NCBI GenBank assembly: GCA_030581615.1
Contig: JAKTTT010000002.1
Location: 124,001-188,000 of the forward strand
DNA from: Alloascoidea africana
Taxonomy: Eukaryota; Ascomycota; Alloascoideomycetes; Alloascoideales; Alloascoideaceae
DNA length: 64,000 nucleotides
Direction of reading: 5' to 3'
The position numbers were made by a program, and so were the translations under genes. Under the pieces are notes generated by a model. That model worked only from the letters and a program-made list of their open reading frames with translations, searched no databases and was not told where the DNA came from. This document shows positions 19,835 through 29,662 of this stretch, piece by piece (position 1 is the stretch's first letter; the number at the start of each line of letters is the position of its first letter).

Positions 19835-21688
19835 ATGATTTTTTCATCGCTCTTTACTTTATCCACCGCTATATTGAGCACTTTCATTTCAAGCGCATCT
19901 GCCTTTGATGCTTCAGCCAGTAACAACGTGGCTGTCTACTGGGGTCAGAACTCTGCTGGTAACCAAAAATCCCTAGGATCCTATTGCAATTCTGATGATG
20001 TCGACATTATTCTCTTGGCATTCCTCAGCGATTTTCCCGGTAGTGGTGAACCCACTTTGAACCTCGCAAACGCATGCGAGGGCACTTATTTTGATGGAAC
20101 CAGTCTTTTGCACTGTCCTTCCATTGGCAAGGACATTCAAACATGTCAGAAAAATGGAAAGAAAATCTTACTCTCGCTTGGAGGTGCTGCAGGCACATAT
20201 GGGTTTTCGTCTGACTCCGAGGCGGAGGAATTTGCAACAAAGCTCTGGAACATGTTTGGCGAAGGATCAGGAGAAAACAGACCTTTTGACGATGCAGTTG
20301 TCGATGGGTTTGATCTTGATCTAGAAAATCAGCAACAAACTGGATTTCCCGCATTTACAAACAAACTACGTGAACTCTACAGTGAGGGCTCCAAAAGCTT
20401 CTATATTTCAGCGGCTCCTCAGTGCGTTTACCCAGATGCCAGTTTGAGCAACACCTTGGATGACTGCGACATAGACTTTGTTTTTGTTCAGTTTTACAAC
20501 AACTACTGCTCTCTTGACAAGAGCTTCAACTGGGACACCTGGTCGGAGTATGCCAAGAAAACATCGAAGAACTCCAACACCAAGATCTACATCGGGTTGC
20601 CTGGCTCAGTTGGAGGTGCTGGCTCTGGATATGTCGGTGTCGATACTCTAGAATCCCAAATCAGTTCAAATAGCATTTCGTCCGATTCTGCTTTTGGCGG
20701 CGTCATGTTATGGGATGTCAGCCAGGCTTATTCCAATACTGAAGGTGGTAGCAATTTTGCCGCTCAGGTTAAAGGTGTCTTGGGCGGTAGCGGATCTAGT
20801 CCTGACTCTGGAGACTCAGATGAGAGTAGTGCTTCACCATCATCTACTTCAGCTACAACTTTAGCTTCTTCCTCAGTTACAACTTTAGCTTCTTCCTCAG
20901 TTACAACTTTTGCTTCTTCTTCAACCTCACTCATTGCTTCCACAGAGTCAGGAAAAGCACTTCTCACTTCTGTTGCAGAAAGCTCCTCCATTCCTTCTTC
21001 CTCTTCCAGATCTCAACATGCTCACCACGCTCATAGTTCCTCCGGAACTGATAGCACCATAACCGGAACTTCCACTGTCATATACACAAAGACTGTCCGT
21101 TCCACAATTAGGGCATCTTCCTCCTCTTCTGAGGAAGAGATTGCAGTTACATTGAGTGAAACTCCCTCCACTTCCATCTCTGCTTTTGTCACAACCGGCG
21201 CCGGTTTCACCACTACTTTGGCAGTCTCTCTGCCTATCCTCACTGAGTCTGTATCTCTCACAAGCACTCCTTCCAAGAGAGAAACAACCCTGGCTACATC
21301 TGCAGTATACGCATCTTCAACTTCTTCAGCTGCTGGCTCTGCTATTGTCACGCCCATATACTCTAATTCCACATCCACAAGCGCTCCAATCGAAGCTACC
21401 GAAACACCAACTTTCGAGGACTGCTCCTCTAGCTCACTATCAGCCTCAGACAAGGTCAAATGTCTAAACAAGAACTTTGAGAACGGTTTTTATTCGAACG
21501 GCGGCGATGATGTGCCCTGTACCGAGAGCGACATCGCATGTTCGGAAACCGGTGAATTCTCTCTCTGTTTCATGGGCAAGTGGGTTAACTTTGACTGTCC
21601 TTTGGGGACTACTTGTTACGCCTATATTGGACATGACGAATTGGTTGGGATCGGCTGCAATTATGACTACGAATTGAAGTCTAATTAA
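19835..21688 (+). CDS. CTS1: Secreted endochitinase, GH18 plus CBM19
   Basis: 617 residues, no intron. A signal peptide of about 23 residues (ending SASA) precedes a GH18 barrel (about 28-310). The catalytic motif DGFDLDLE is at residues 157-164, with E164 as the acid; ILLSLGG and the MLWDVSQAY strand are also typical. A Ser/Thr-rich linker (about 320-520) with tandem TTLASSSV units is the expected O-mannosylated stalk. The C-terminus (about 525-617), with six or more Cys and DKVKCLNKNFENGFY, is the CBM19 chitin-binding domain of Cts1. The enzyme cleaves septal chitin during daughter-cell separation. The length and the three-part layout match S. cerevisiae Cts1 (562). An Ace2-type site and TATA box lie upstream; the long desert before it leaves room for a large regulatory region. 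Confidence 0.95.
   Translation: MIFSSLFTLSTAILSTFISSASAFDASASNNVAVYWGQNSAGNQKSLGSYCNSDDVDIILLAFLSDFPGSGEPTLNLANACEGTYFDGTSLLHCPSIGKDIQTCQKNGKKILLSLGGAAGTYGFSSDSEAEEFATKLWNMFGEGSGENRPFDDAVVDGFDLDLENQQQTGFPAFTNKLRELYSEGSKSFYISAAPQCVYPDASLSNTLDDCDIDFVFVQFYNNYCSLDKSFNWDTWSEYAKKTSKNSNTKIYIGLPGSVGGAGSGYVGVDTLESQISSNSISSDSAFGGVMLWDVSQAYSNTEGGSNFAAQVKGVLGGSGSSPDSGDSDESSASPSSTSATTLASSSVTTLASSSVTTFASSSTSLIASTESGKALLTSVAESSSIPSSSSRSQHAHHAHSSSGTDSTITGTSTVIYTKTVRSTIRASSSSSEEEIAVTLSETPSTSISAFVTTGAGFTTTLAVSLPILTESVSLTSTPSKRETTLATSAVYASSTSSAAGSAIVTPIYSNSTSTSAPIEATETPTFEDCSSSSLSASDKVKCLNKNFENGFYSNGGDDVPCTESDIACSETGEFSLCFMGKWVNFDCPLGTTCYAYIGHDELVGIGCNYDYELKSN
20855..20926 (+). repeat. 24-bp tandem repeats in the CTS1 linker
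   Basis: Two identical 24-bp units (20855-20878, 20879-20902) and a diverged third (20903-20926) encode TTLASSSV-type repeats in the Ser/Thr stalk. Such in-frame minisatellites in cell-wall proteins can change copy number. Confidence 0.85.
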
Positions 21689-22279
21689 AGGATCCTTTTA
21701 CAATATCTTTCTTTGTTTTTTGGTTTTGGCTTGGAGAAATGAATCGAGTGAAACAAAGTGTATGAATCTAGAATCCTTAGCCAAAGTTATAGTATAAATT
21801 CCGATTCATATGTGGTTTTACCCTTTTTTACTGTTTATTTTTCACTTGATTCACTATATGTTATGTCCTCATTGGGTTGTCATTCGCTTGAAATGCCTTT
21901 GTATATTAGGAAAATAAAATTTCAAAATAGATTACTAGACTGTTCCACATTCCATGTAATCTAGCTGATACTATCACTTCCTAAGAGCTGGAGTACTGAA
22001 TTATGAAACACAAGTACCGTCGACTCATTGATTGTTCTACATTTGTTCAAAAGAGTCAAAGGCAAAAAAAGCAAGGAATTGTCTTGTGTTCCTAATACAT
22101 GCTATACGAATAAAGTACAAACAAATCGAATTATTCCTTCTGATAAATGGCAAGCAGTTCATGCTCCACTTGCTATTCATAAAACGCATACCGGCATGGT
22201 TTTGTTTTCGTACCGCCTTCCAAAACACAAAAACAAATAGGGCAATCTGGCCATCAGCAACGCTATTATTGACTGACAG
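21689..22279. other. Convergent gap between CTS1 and SGO1
   Basis: About 590 bp, AT-rich, containing the 3' ends of two convergent genes. Short frames near 22030-22310 overlap one another in several frames and are not credible genes. Confidence 0.5.
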
Positions 22280-24163
22280 TTACGTCAGGATGGTATGCCT
22301 CCTTTGCTGATCCCCACCTGCTGTATTTCTCTTTCCATACTTTGTGAGCTTCTGCCTCTTATAGGCTTTAGATTCAAGTTCGTCCTCGTCCCCATCAGTA
22401 TCATTGAACTCAAAAATTGACGAGGAAAGGTTGGTCCCGCTGGGAAGAGACTGCTCGTTTGTTTGGCCATCTTCATCATCTTTAACTGCCAGCTTTGAAC
22501 TTGCTCTTCTTTGTGACTTTGTAATCGATATGCTTGTAGATAACTCTGGGTTAGCTGGTATTACACTACTGTTTCTCCGCCCTTCTTTTCTTGATGATAG
22601 TTGAGTCAGAAAATCCGTCTTTTCGTCCGCATCTGGTTCTACCTTTACCTGAACCGCTGTGTTTGACCTGGCACGTTTTTTTGCTTTTGAATCACCCATA
22701 GCACTCTTCTCCATGTCTTCTTCGATAACTGCATCGACGAGACCATCAGTTGATCGTCTCATTTTGGTTCTTAGCGAAGGTAATGCGTAGTTTACTTGCT
22801 TTCTAGTCCTTCCTCTTCGCCTACTTCCCAAGTCAGGATCTGACACTGGCATAGTTTCCTCTTTACTAGGTGCTGATTTTATTCGCTTAGAATATGAATG
22901 CCTATTCAAGCCTGGCTTGTTTGTGCTCTCTATAATGACAGATTTGGGTTAGCCATCGAAATTTACGATTAAGTATGTCCACCGATAACTTACTTTTACC
23001 GAGAGGCTGTCTGATGACGTTTGTGTCATCTTTTATAATTGTTTTCACTGGGTATTGTTTTTGTCCTAACACATCATTTTCTTGGCTTTCAACAGTCCTA
23101 ACTTCAAGGCGTGGTTCCAAAGGCAATGGTGAAATCTTGTCCTCATCACGGGGAGAAATATCTTCTTCCAATGGCACGGTCTCAGTGTGAGAATTATCTG
23201 TGTAGTGATCTAGTGTATTGACAGTTTTTGAAGGATTTTCTGTTGATTCTCTGTCAGTAACAGGGTCCATACTGCACTCTTGTGGTTCTTGTGGCAAAGG
23301 TTTTTCTTCGGATATCATATTCTCATGTTTTAACTTGTAAACTTCTGCTTGGCGTTCTTGAATAATTTGGTTCTGAGTATCAGGCCGTTGCTCCTTGTCG
23401 AACTGACTAATTCTTAAGAATGCTCCTTCTAATGTTCGATTTTCTTCCTCTTCTTCCTCTTCTTCGGGCACTTCATAAATAACATCATTTTGCTCCAAGG
23501 CATTGGGTTCCGAGACTTCATACATCATATCTTCAGCATTACTGTTAGCCGCTTGTTCTGGATCAAAATCATTCTCCATAGTCCTGGAATCATCGTTTTG
23601 AAGCTCGTTGTTATCTGTATTCCGGTCATCTTCATCATTACTGGGATTGTTATAGGCTTGAATAAATATTGATTGCCGTCGTCCACTTCTCCGGCTCGTG
23701 ATCAAACTTTTTCTTGGAGATGGTGATTCAGGCATAACCTGACTATTTCTGCCGGAATATCGTAACTGATCCAGGTTTTCGTCTTTCCTCAAGTTGCTGA
23801 ACAACTGTAAAATCTCATTTACCTTTCTATGAACCTGTGATTCCAGTGCTACTACCTTCTGATTTAACCATCGCTTTCTTTCAACTTCCGAGCTGATATT
23901 TCCCACTCGTAGTTCCAAATTCTCTCTGCGCAGGTGCTCTATTTCTTGCTCCAACTCTGTAACTTTCGCCATCATTGCACAATTAATTCGAGCAAGAGAT
24001 TTATTTTGCAGTAGTAATTTCTTTCGCGCTATATTACCAAAATTGTCAGTCTTCGATGGAATTGTGGGGAATAGGCATACCTAATAAAATGTGCTTTCTT
24101 ACCCGAATCAAATTGCTCGCTTTCAGTGCTGCTATTATCCGTTCGATTAGAAATTTTGGCCAT
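22280..24163 (-). CDS. SGO1: Shugoshin, protector of centromeric cohesion, three exons
   Basis: Exons on minus: 24163-24103, 24028-22994, 22929-22280 (1746 nt, 581 residues), introns of 74 and 64 nt with donors GTAAGA and GTAAGT. Exon 2 opens with ARKKLLLQNKSLARIN (from residue 21) and continues into a coiled coil, the conserved shugoshin N-terminal region that binds PP2A-B'. The C-terminal basic motif that reads phosphorylated H2A at centromeres is at about 402-424 (GRTRKQVNYALPSLRTKMRR). The middle is acidic and low in conservation, as usual. Lys/Arg-rich stretches near the end suggest nuclear location. The first exon codes only 20 residues and would be missed by an intronless model. It is divergent from the unknown gene starting at 24379. 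Confidence 0.92.
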
Positions 24164-24305
24164 TGATCATTGCTGTGAGTGTACCAACGCCGTTTAGCAG
24201 TACACCTCTCGCAAATGAGTATATTGTTGTGAAAGTTAGTAAACAGAAACACAAGTGTGCCCAATGCCAAATTGTGATGGCGGTCTGGTTGTTTACCCTT
24301 GGTGT

Positions 24306-24319
24306 GTTGCCACGGCAAC
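24306..24319. promoter_or_regulatory. RFX/Crt1-type X-box in the SGO1/unknown-gene promoter
   Basis: GTTGCCACGGCAAC is an almost perfect palindrome and fits the RFX consensus GTNRCC-N-RGYAAC. It lies 60 bp upstream of the plus-strand start at 24379 and about 140 bp upstream of the SGO1 start. In S. cerevisiae Crt1 (Rfx1) represses DNA-damage genes through such sites; in other fungi RFX factors control cell-cycle genes. Confidence 0.6.
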
Positions 24320-24378
24320 GCATAATCCCTGGCTGCCTCACCTCCAAAGCTCCAGCTTCACGGGGTTCGATCTGGGGT

Positions 24379-25389
24379 ATGAAACCGAGACAGTCCGACC
24401 GCTTTAGAACGCCTAAACACGAGAAGAAAGCATGCCCGGTGACCCCAGGAGACGAAGACCATTCTTCGGCCCAGTCTCCAACAATGAGAATAGGGCAGTT
24501 ACGACAGCTGCTGAAACCGAAAACTTCGCCAAGCTTCTCGATTAACAAGTGTCAGCACAGGAACCATGAAACACCAAAATCTGCCAGCAAGCAGAAGAGA
24601 CTGTTTGTAAAAGATATTTGCACCAACAGTGGTAGAAGCCGCGAAGCAGAAATTGTTGGATTGAATGTGGCAGAAATCCGATCAAAGTTTGAGACTGATA
24701 AAAGATCAGCTCCAGCAGCCCCAACTACACCCGTGAGAAATGCAACAGTGGCCCAAAACACAGAGAACAACGAGCATGTCTTGCATTATAAGGATCAAGC
24801 TGGCGATAAAACATTGACTAGAGTTCCCATATCAAGATTTATCAAAAGAAGCACGCCGAATCGCCACAATCATGAAACGCTGGAGAAAGTTCCCCTATCG
24901 TCTATTGTTCAAGAATCAAGGGCACTTTTTAAAGTGTCACCTTCCAGCGTCTCTAGTAGTAAGTCTGAATCAAGCAAGCAAAAGAACAATAGTAACAACT
25001 TTTTGTTGCCTATAAACATGGATCTTCTTTCGCTTTTAAATCAGTATCCTGGAGGCATGTCGCAAAAGGTTTTTGACGTTGTCATTAATAAGATGAACTG
25101 GTTTGATGTCAAAAATTATTCTCATAGCTCTAAAAGTACAAAAGACCAGCGGGACAAAAACACTCCTATTTATCAGATCAAAGCCCTTAGACAATTCAGT
25201 AATTTCTGCTACATGGCTACAATCTCGAACCCAGACATAAAAAATTTCAAAGATAAAGAAGCTATATTGGTTGATTTGTTGGGGAAAACCATTCCCAAGG
25301 AAGGTCAATATATAGATCTAGGAACGGAGTATCTAAGACTCAAAGATATTGACATTGCTGTCTTTCTCAAGTGGGAATGTATTGCATAA
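24379..25389 (+). CDS. Unrecognised S/TP-rich protein, divergent from SGO1
   Basis: 336 residues from ATG 24379. The frame is open further upstream (ATG 24277), but that part is hydrophobic and unlike the rest, so the later start is chosen. The N-terminal third is basic and carries a cluster of minimal CDK sites (RFRTPK, VTPG, QSPT, TSPS, ETPK). The middle is low complexity with more Ser/Thr-Pro. The last 110 residues, from LPINMDLLSLLNQYPGG to the end, look folded and mostly helical with a final beta-like stretch, reminiscent of a winged-helix but not identifiable. The X-box promoter, CDK sites and neighbour SGO1 suggest a replication or cell-cycle protein; that is inference only. I do not recognise the family. 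Confidence 0.75.
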   Translation: MKPRQSDRFRTPKHEKKACPVTPGDEDHSSAQSPTMRIGQLRQLLKPKTSPSFSINKCQHRNHETPKSASKQKRLFVKDICTNSGRSREAEIVGLNVAEIRSKFETDKRSAPAAPTTPVRNATVAQNTENNEHVLHYKDQAGDKTLTRVPISRFIKRSTPNRHNHETLEKVPLSSIVQESRALFKVSPSSVSSSKSESSKQKNNSNNFLLPINMDLLSLLNQYPGGMSQKVFDVVINKMNWFDVKNYSHSSKSTKDQRDKNTPIYQIKALRQFSNFCYMATISNPDIKNFKDKEAILVDLLGKTIPKEGQYIDLGTEYLRLKDIDIAVFLKWECIA

Positions 25390-25725
25390 TGTCACTACAA
25401 CTAACCGCGGGTACAGCTCTCCACTGTTGTGAAACCACAGTCCGAAAAGTAGAGCAGCTTTTCAACCTTTCCGTTCTGTTTCTTTTGTCTGGTCCATTAT
25501 GGTATAGTTGCGAAAAGAAAGCGGACTATTCCCTTAAGCTGTCTCTTCTCATATTGGCAATGACGAATCTTTAAGAACAAATCAACCACGGCTGTTGTGG
25601 GATTAAAATCGGCTCCACGACACAGGCTGAGCATGTGAATTTTTCTCTGAAAAATCTACCTTCGCCCTAGTAGAGTAGACCAGAAATAACCATCTTACTC
25701 TGGTGGAATAAATCAGAAAGCTAAT
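25390..25725. other. Convergent gap
   Basis: 336 bp between the 3' ends of the S/TP-rich gene and the ESL1-type gene. Nothing recognisable was seen in it. Confidence 0.5.
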
Positions 25726-28674
25726 CTATAGTTCTTTTTCAAATTTTTTAAGGAACCACGAACTAGAAAAACATTGAACCCCTTGACTTTGCGCCCTGAT
25801 TCTCATATTTTTATCATCTGTTATAAGTGCACACCTTTTGAAATTCTTTTGTGATTGAGAGCCCATATTATTGCCATGATCTGTTTCCAGATATCTCTGA
25901 TACTGATTGGTTGCATATATAATCATATCGTCGCCCGCCCGGCTTGATTTATTATTGGCATCAAAGGTAGAAACAGGGATTCCATCTATATCTAGAATCC
26001 TTATTTTATCCTGTAGACATTTCATAATAAACTTTGCTCTTGACGCGGAGACTGATATGTAAGAGTGTTGACGATATGATATATTTTCCACTTCACAGTA
26101 AACAACGATTGGAACGGCACATAACAGGGTCCCTGTTGAGATGAGTTGAAACAGAAGACCGATGTGTTTTAACCACACATTTGTGTCCATAACAAGTACT
26201 GTAGATGAATGCTCAAAATTATCGACAACGTTACCAGTGTTGCCACGAGTGTTTAAGATCTCCCCAAGACTTGTTTCAAGAGTTCTAGCCAAGTCGTTCG
26301 ATTCTCTTCTCAAATCTCGATATGATTGTACGAGTGTTTTCATGAGCTGCGAATTGGAGTAGTTCCTAAACACCTCTGAAGAATTGAGGGCGTTCGAAGC
26401 CTCCCGTATGAATTTTCCGTTTTCATCCTTGTTCACACCAAAAGCAGAAATAAAAACAAGGTTCTCTGCCATTTGGAGGATTCTTTTATATCTGGCTTCT
26501 TGATTTGAAATGATCTCTGTATTCCAATCAGAAGGTATTAGTCGATTAATGAAAGAAATGGGCTGAATCTGGTTTTCTTCAATAAATAATTCGCCTTTAC
26601 TTATCAAGTCTGTCCATTTAAGACCAGCAATCTCAAACTCTTCAAACAAACTGGGAAATATGGGTTCCAAAGAGGCGGTAGCGTCCTCTGTATGTACCTC
26701 ATTGGTGGTATCCTTAATAAGCGCTCTGACTTTGTTTAAATAGTCCAACAGCAGATCCCAACAGAACAAATCTCCAAAGAAAAAGTTAACGAGCGGTTCA
26801 GCTTCTGGGCAAACGGTAATGCTAATATGCAAAGAATTCAGAAAATATAACCAAATCAGCACTTGAGGAGCTCCAATTGGGACTGGTAATGTCAAATACT
26901 CGGCGAGAATTGTAAAAGCAACATAAACAGATTTCTTGGTTACATCATCAGCACTTTTAGACCATTCTAGTTCTGAAATACTTCCATTCATTAGTTCCTC
27001 AGGTATTTTATCGGCGTTTGTTGTAGAGATAACTTCTGAACAATGTTTTCTAATAATAGTTGGCGTGTTTCTTTCTTGTGCCTTGTCCAATCCATAAAGA
27101 ACATAAAGAGGATTATCCTTCAAATAGCCAAAACCAAATAGATGAGCTATGTTTATAATTGCAGTTTTTGTTGCTTGCTGAAACCAATACAAAAAAAGAT
27201 CGAAAGAAGATTGGGCCTTTACATTCTTTGAAGGGTGGCAGAGGTATCCATTTTTTAGCACAATCCCATCATAACCTGTTTCGCGTAACTGATTTCTAAA
27301 GTGGGCAAAAGAACCCTTTGTGACTCTCATAGAAGATAATAGCATTCTGTCATGCCCCTTAGCGCCATCATCATAAGCAGCAGATAAGAGTTTCTGAATT
27401 GAAAAATACATGAATGAATATCTCTCACCATCTAATGAATGACAGCTTTGTAATGCACCATTAATGAGCGAGTTCAATGAACTTAATGGCACCTGGGAAG
27501 GTTTCCTTGAAGTCACACACTTAGCAAGTAACGCCAATCCGTCAAGTTTCTCACTAGCATAAGCGGCAGATTTAAAGTAAAGCTTTCCATCCCCAAACGA
27601 TGATACAGATGACATTGAAAACCAAAATTCTGCAGATGATTTCCAGTCAATTGTCGATTGCCCACAGATAGTAGCAGCGGCTTTTGAAATGTTTCCAAGG
27701 ATTTCACACCAAAAGGCTCTGTATTCATCATGCGGGTTTTCAAGTTGAAAAAATATCATATGAACAGCATTTATAATAAAATATAATGATACAGAATCGT
27801 CCAATGCGGTGGATGCAATTGGATTAAACAATTCTAAAAAACTTGAAATCCCAAACTTCCAAAACCGGATGGGGATTTGGTACCTTGCCACCAGTTTGGG
27901 AATAGCTTTGAACTTTCGTGGTAATGAACCAAAGCTTGCTGAGAATAAAAAGTCGTTGTAACATTGCAATAAGGACATTTGCTGTTTCGCAAGGTCCCAC
28001 AGTTGAAAAACAAAATGAGAAGTACTGTTTGGACTATTTGAGCTTTTAATTTTCAAAGATAACTCTTTCGTTTGCTTGATACAGGCTTTCTCATTTTTCC
28101 ATATCGAGGAGTAAAGCTCCTTCAGACGCGTGATTAATTCCTTGTAGGCCAGATCGCCTTCATCATCCAAACTATGCTCAGCCCCACCTTCAAATAAATC
28201 TAAAGATAAGCTCTCATATTCAAGTTCTTCAGTTTCTTCCATGGTACTCGACTTGGAGTTATCGCTTGCAGACGCAAGCTTCGTGCCTCTCTGCAGTATT
28301 CGAATGGGTTTCGGAGATGTAGGTGAAGGATGGACTTTGTTCTCATCTCTCTGAAAATTTACAAGTAATTCTTTTGCCTTAGGAGAGGATTTGAGGCAAA
28401 TAACTCTAGATTTTGATGTATTTGAACGATTGAAGTCAGTATTGAGATTGACAAACTCTTTTTCGTGTTCTTTCGATCTGTAGGTGAGAGCCTTTCTGTT
28501 CGTGTCATTTCTTTGAGGAATTGGATCAGTATCCGGATTGTATAAAGCCTGATGTTTCTTTACTGTGGCATCTGTTTTCCCGGTCTCATTCAGTAACGAA
28601 CGGTCGTACTCTGGACCAGGGTTGGGAGTCTTACTGCTTCGTGGACGTTGCTTTTGTTTCGAAGAGCGAGACAT
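25726..28674 (-). CDS. ESL1: EST1/SMG-like protein with C-terminal PIN domain (Esl1/Esl2 type)
   Basis: 982 residues from ATG 28674 (MSRSSKQKQ); an upstream TTG in frame is not used. The basic, low-complexity N-terminus is followed by a helical region (about 175-600) like the EST1/SMG5-6-7 14-3-3-like and helical domains, for example FQLWDLAKQQMSLLQCYNDFL and the CHPSKNVKAQ turn. The C-terminal PIN domain (about 825-980) begins VLVMDTNVWLKH. Further acidic residues are in IVVYCEVENIS, RAGDDMIIYA and LITDDKNMRIRAQ, so the nuclease-type acidic set is largely present. S. cerevisiae Esl1/Esl2 (about 1100-1200 residues) share the layout; Est1 and Ebs1 lack the PIN part. The symbol is given for the family, not for a proven one-to-one orthologue. 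Likely roles are in RNA decay or telomere/transcript control. Confidence 0.83.
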   Translation of the reverse strand: MSRSSKQKQRPRSSKTPNPGPEYDRSLLNETGKTDATVKKHQALYNPDTDPIPQRNDTNRKALTYRSKEHEKEFVNLNTDFNRSNTSKSRVICLKSSPKAKELLVNFQRDENKVHPSPTSPKPIRILQRGTKLASASDNSKSSTMEETEELEYESLSLDLFEGGAEHSLDDEGDLAYKELITRLKELYSSIWKNEKACIKQTKELSLKIKSSNSPNSTSHFVFQLWDLAKQQMSLLQCYNDFLFSASFGSLPRKFKAIPKLVARYQIPIRFWKFGISSFLELFNPIASTALDDSVSLYFIINAVHMIFFQLENPHDEYRAFWCEILGNISKAAATICGQSTIDWKSSAEFWFSMSSVSSFGDGKLYFKSAAYASEKLDGLALLAKCVTSRKPSQVPLSSLNSLINGALQSCHSLDGERYSFMYFSIQKLLSAAYDDGAKGHDRMLLSSMRVTKGSFAHFRNQLRETGYDGIVLKNGYLCHPSKNVKAQSSFDLFLYWFQQATKTAIINIAHLFGFGYLKDNPLYVLYGLDKAQERNTPTIIRKHCSEVISTTNADKIPEELMNGSISELEWSKSADDVTKKSVYVAFTILAEYLTLPVPIGAPQVLIWLYFLNSLHISITVCPEAEPLVNFFFGDLFCWDLLLDYLNKVRALIKDTTNEVHTEDATASLEPIFPSLFEEFEIAGLKWTDLISKGELFIEENQIQPISFINRLIPSDWNTEIISNQEARYKRILQMAENLVFISAFGVNKDENGKFIREASNALNSSEVFRNYSNSQLMKTLVQSYRDLRRESNDLARTLETSLGEILNTRGNTGNVVDNFEHSSTVLVMDTNVWLKHIGLLFQLISTGTLLCAVPIVVYCEVENISYRQHSYISVSASRAKFIMKCLQDKIRILDIDGIPVSTFDANNKSSRAGDDMIIYATNQYQRYLETDHGNNMGSQSQKNFKRCALITDDKNMRIRAQSQGVQCFSSSWFLKKFEKEL

Positions 28675-29003
28675 AATTGTTTTTTCGGAAAGGTATAGCA
28701 ACTCTCTAGTTTATTGCCGGTTCAAAGCTCTTGTTCCCGTCAAATACAATCATGTATTGCAATCATGAGCGAATCTATTTGAAAATTAGCATTAACAATT
28801 GTGGTATGAGCGATAACAAGATTAACCGCCCAGTCCAAGACCCAAACCAGATGGCGTTTATCCACGTGCTGAATATTACACATTCAGTATGAAAGTTACG
28901 CGCTCCTATATTCATATCAGAAGTGGCCTGGATAGCAGTTGGCTTTTCCCTAAACCACAACTTTTGGCGGGGACTTCACGCTTGGTTATTTAATGCTTTC
29001 ATT
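28675..29003. other. ESL1-type promoter region
   Basis: 329 bp between PCC1 (3' end) and the ESL1-type start, both on minus. It contains a CACGTG core at 28863-28868, about 190 bp upstream of the start, and little else of note. Confidence 0.5.
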
Positions 29004-29343
29004 TTAAGCTTTATTAACATCCAATTCATCAAAACACTCGACTATCACTTTAAGGCTGTCCAGAACGCTATTTGTAGATACTCGTAAAACCCTGGCTGTT
29101 ACTGCAGTAAGCTTCAAAGTCAGCAGTGCTTTATCAGAGCTCAATTCGGAAGGGTCGATAACATTTATGTCTAATACGAGCTCTGAAGGGCGTAATATTG
29201 GATCTGGTTTTAGCGTTTTCATAGCAATCTCAGCATGCCGAACAGTATCAAAAGGAACTTTCAAAAGTCTCAGGTACAATCTCTGTTAAAATGTGATAAA
29301 AACCGGAAGCATTATGTAAATTGTCTTACATAGAGTAGCTCAT
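29004..29343 (-). CDS. PCC1: KEOPS subunit Pcc1, two exons
   Basis: Exons 29343-29330 (14 nt) and 29280-29004 give 96 residues. The body matches Pcc1 closely: LKVPFDTVRHAEIAMKTL, then LKPDP, and ARVLRVSTNSVLDSLKVIVE, the beta-beta-alpha dimer fold of the KEOPS complex, which makes the t6A modification of tRNA and also affects telomeres and transcription. A stop lies immediately upstream of exon 2 in its frame, so a 5' exon is required. The model uses ATG 29343, donor GTAAGA and a 49-nt intron ending CAGAG; this is the shortest intron in the window and its branch site is unclear. S. cerevisiae PCC1 also carries introns near its 5' end. The gene identity is firm, the first exon less so. Confidence 0.82.
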
Positions 29344-29662
29344 GTTTGTCTAAGTGCAAGAATTGGCCAACTAGTCTGGTTAGTCAAAAGATTGTTAACT
29401 TTTGATGTTTGGGTAAGTGGGTGTGAAGAGTATTACTTGGACATGACGAGTTTTACACGGCAAGATGCTATATACCGCTGTAACATATTTCGAAAATCAG
29501 TGTCAGCTTTCTCCGTGATCAAGAGTTCAGTTTCCTATCTGTTTTTATTCATGCTACTACCTAAAAGCTTAGGCTTAACCTGTTAAAATCTAACTTGTAG
29601 GGATATTTTACATGTTCAATAATAAATTTTTGATATAAGCGTCATAAAACAATCATAAAATC
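29344..29662. other. PCC1 promoter and MLP1 3' end
   Basis: 319 bp, AT-rich, between two minus-strand genes. No distinct element recognised. Confidence 0.45.

Noticed and set aside
24277-24378. Upstream ATG for the S/TP-rich gene
   Set aside because: Would translate the X-box promoter into a hydrophobic stretch unlike the rest of the protein.
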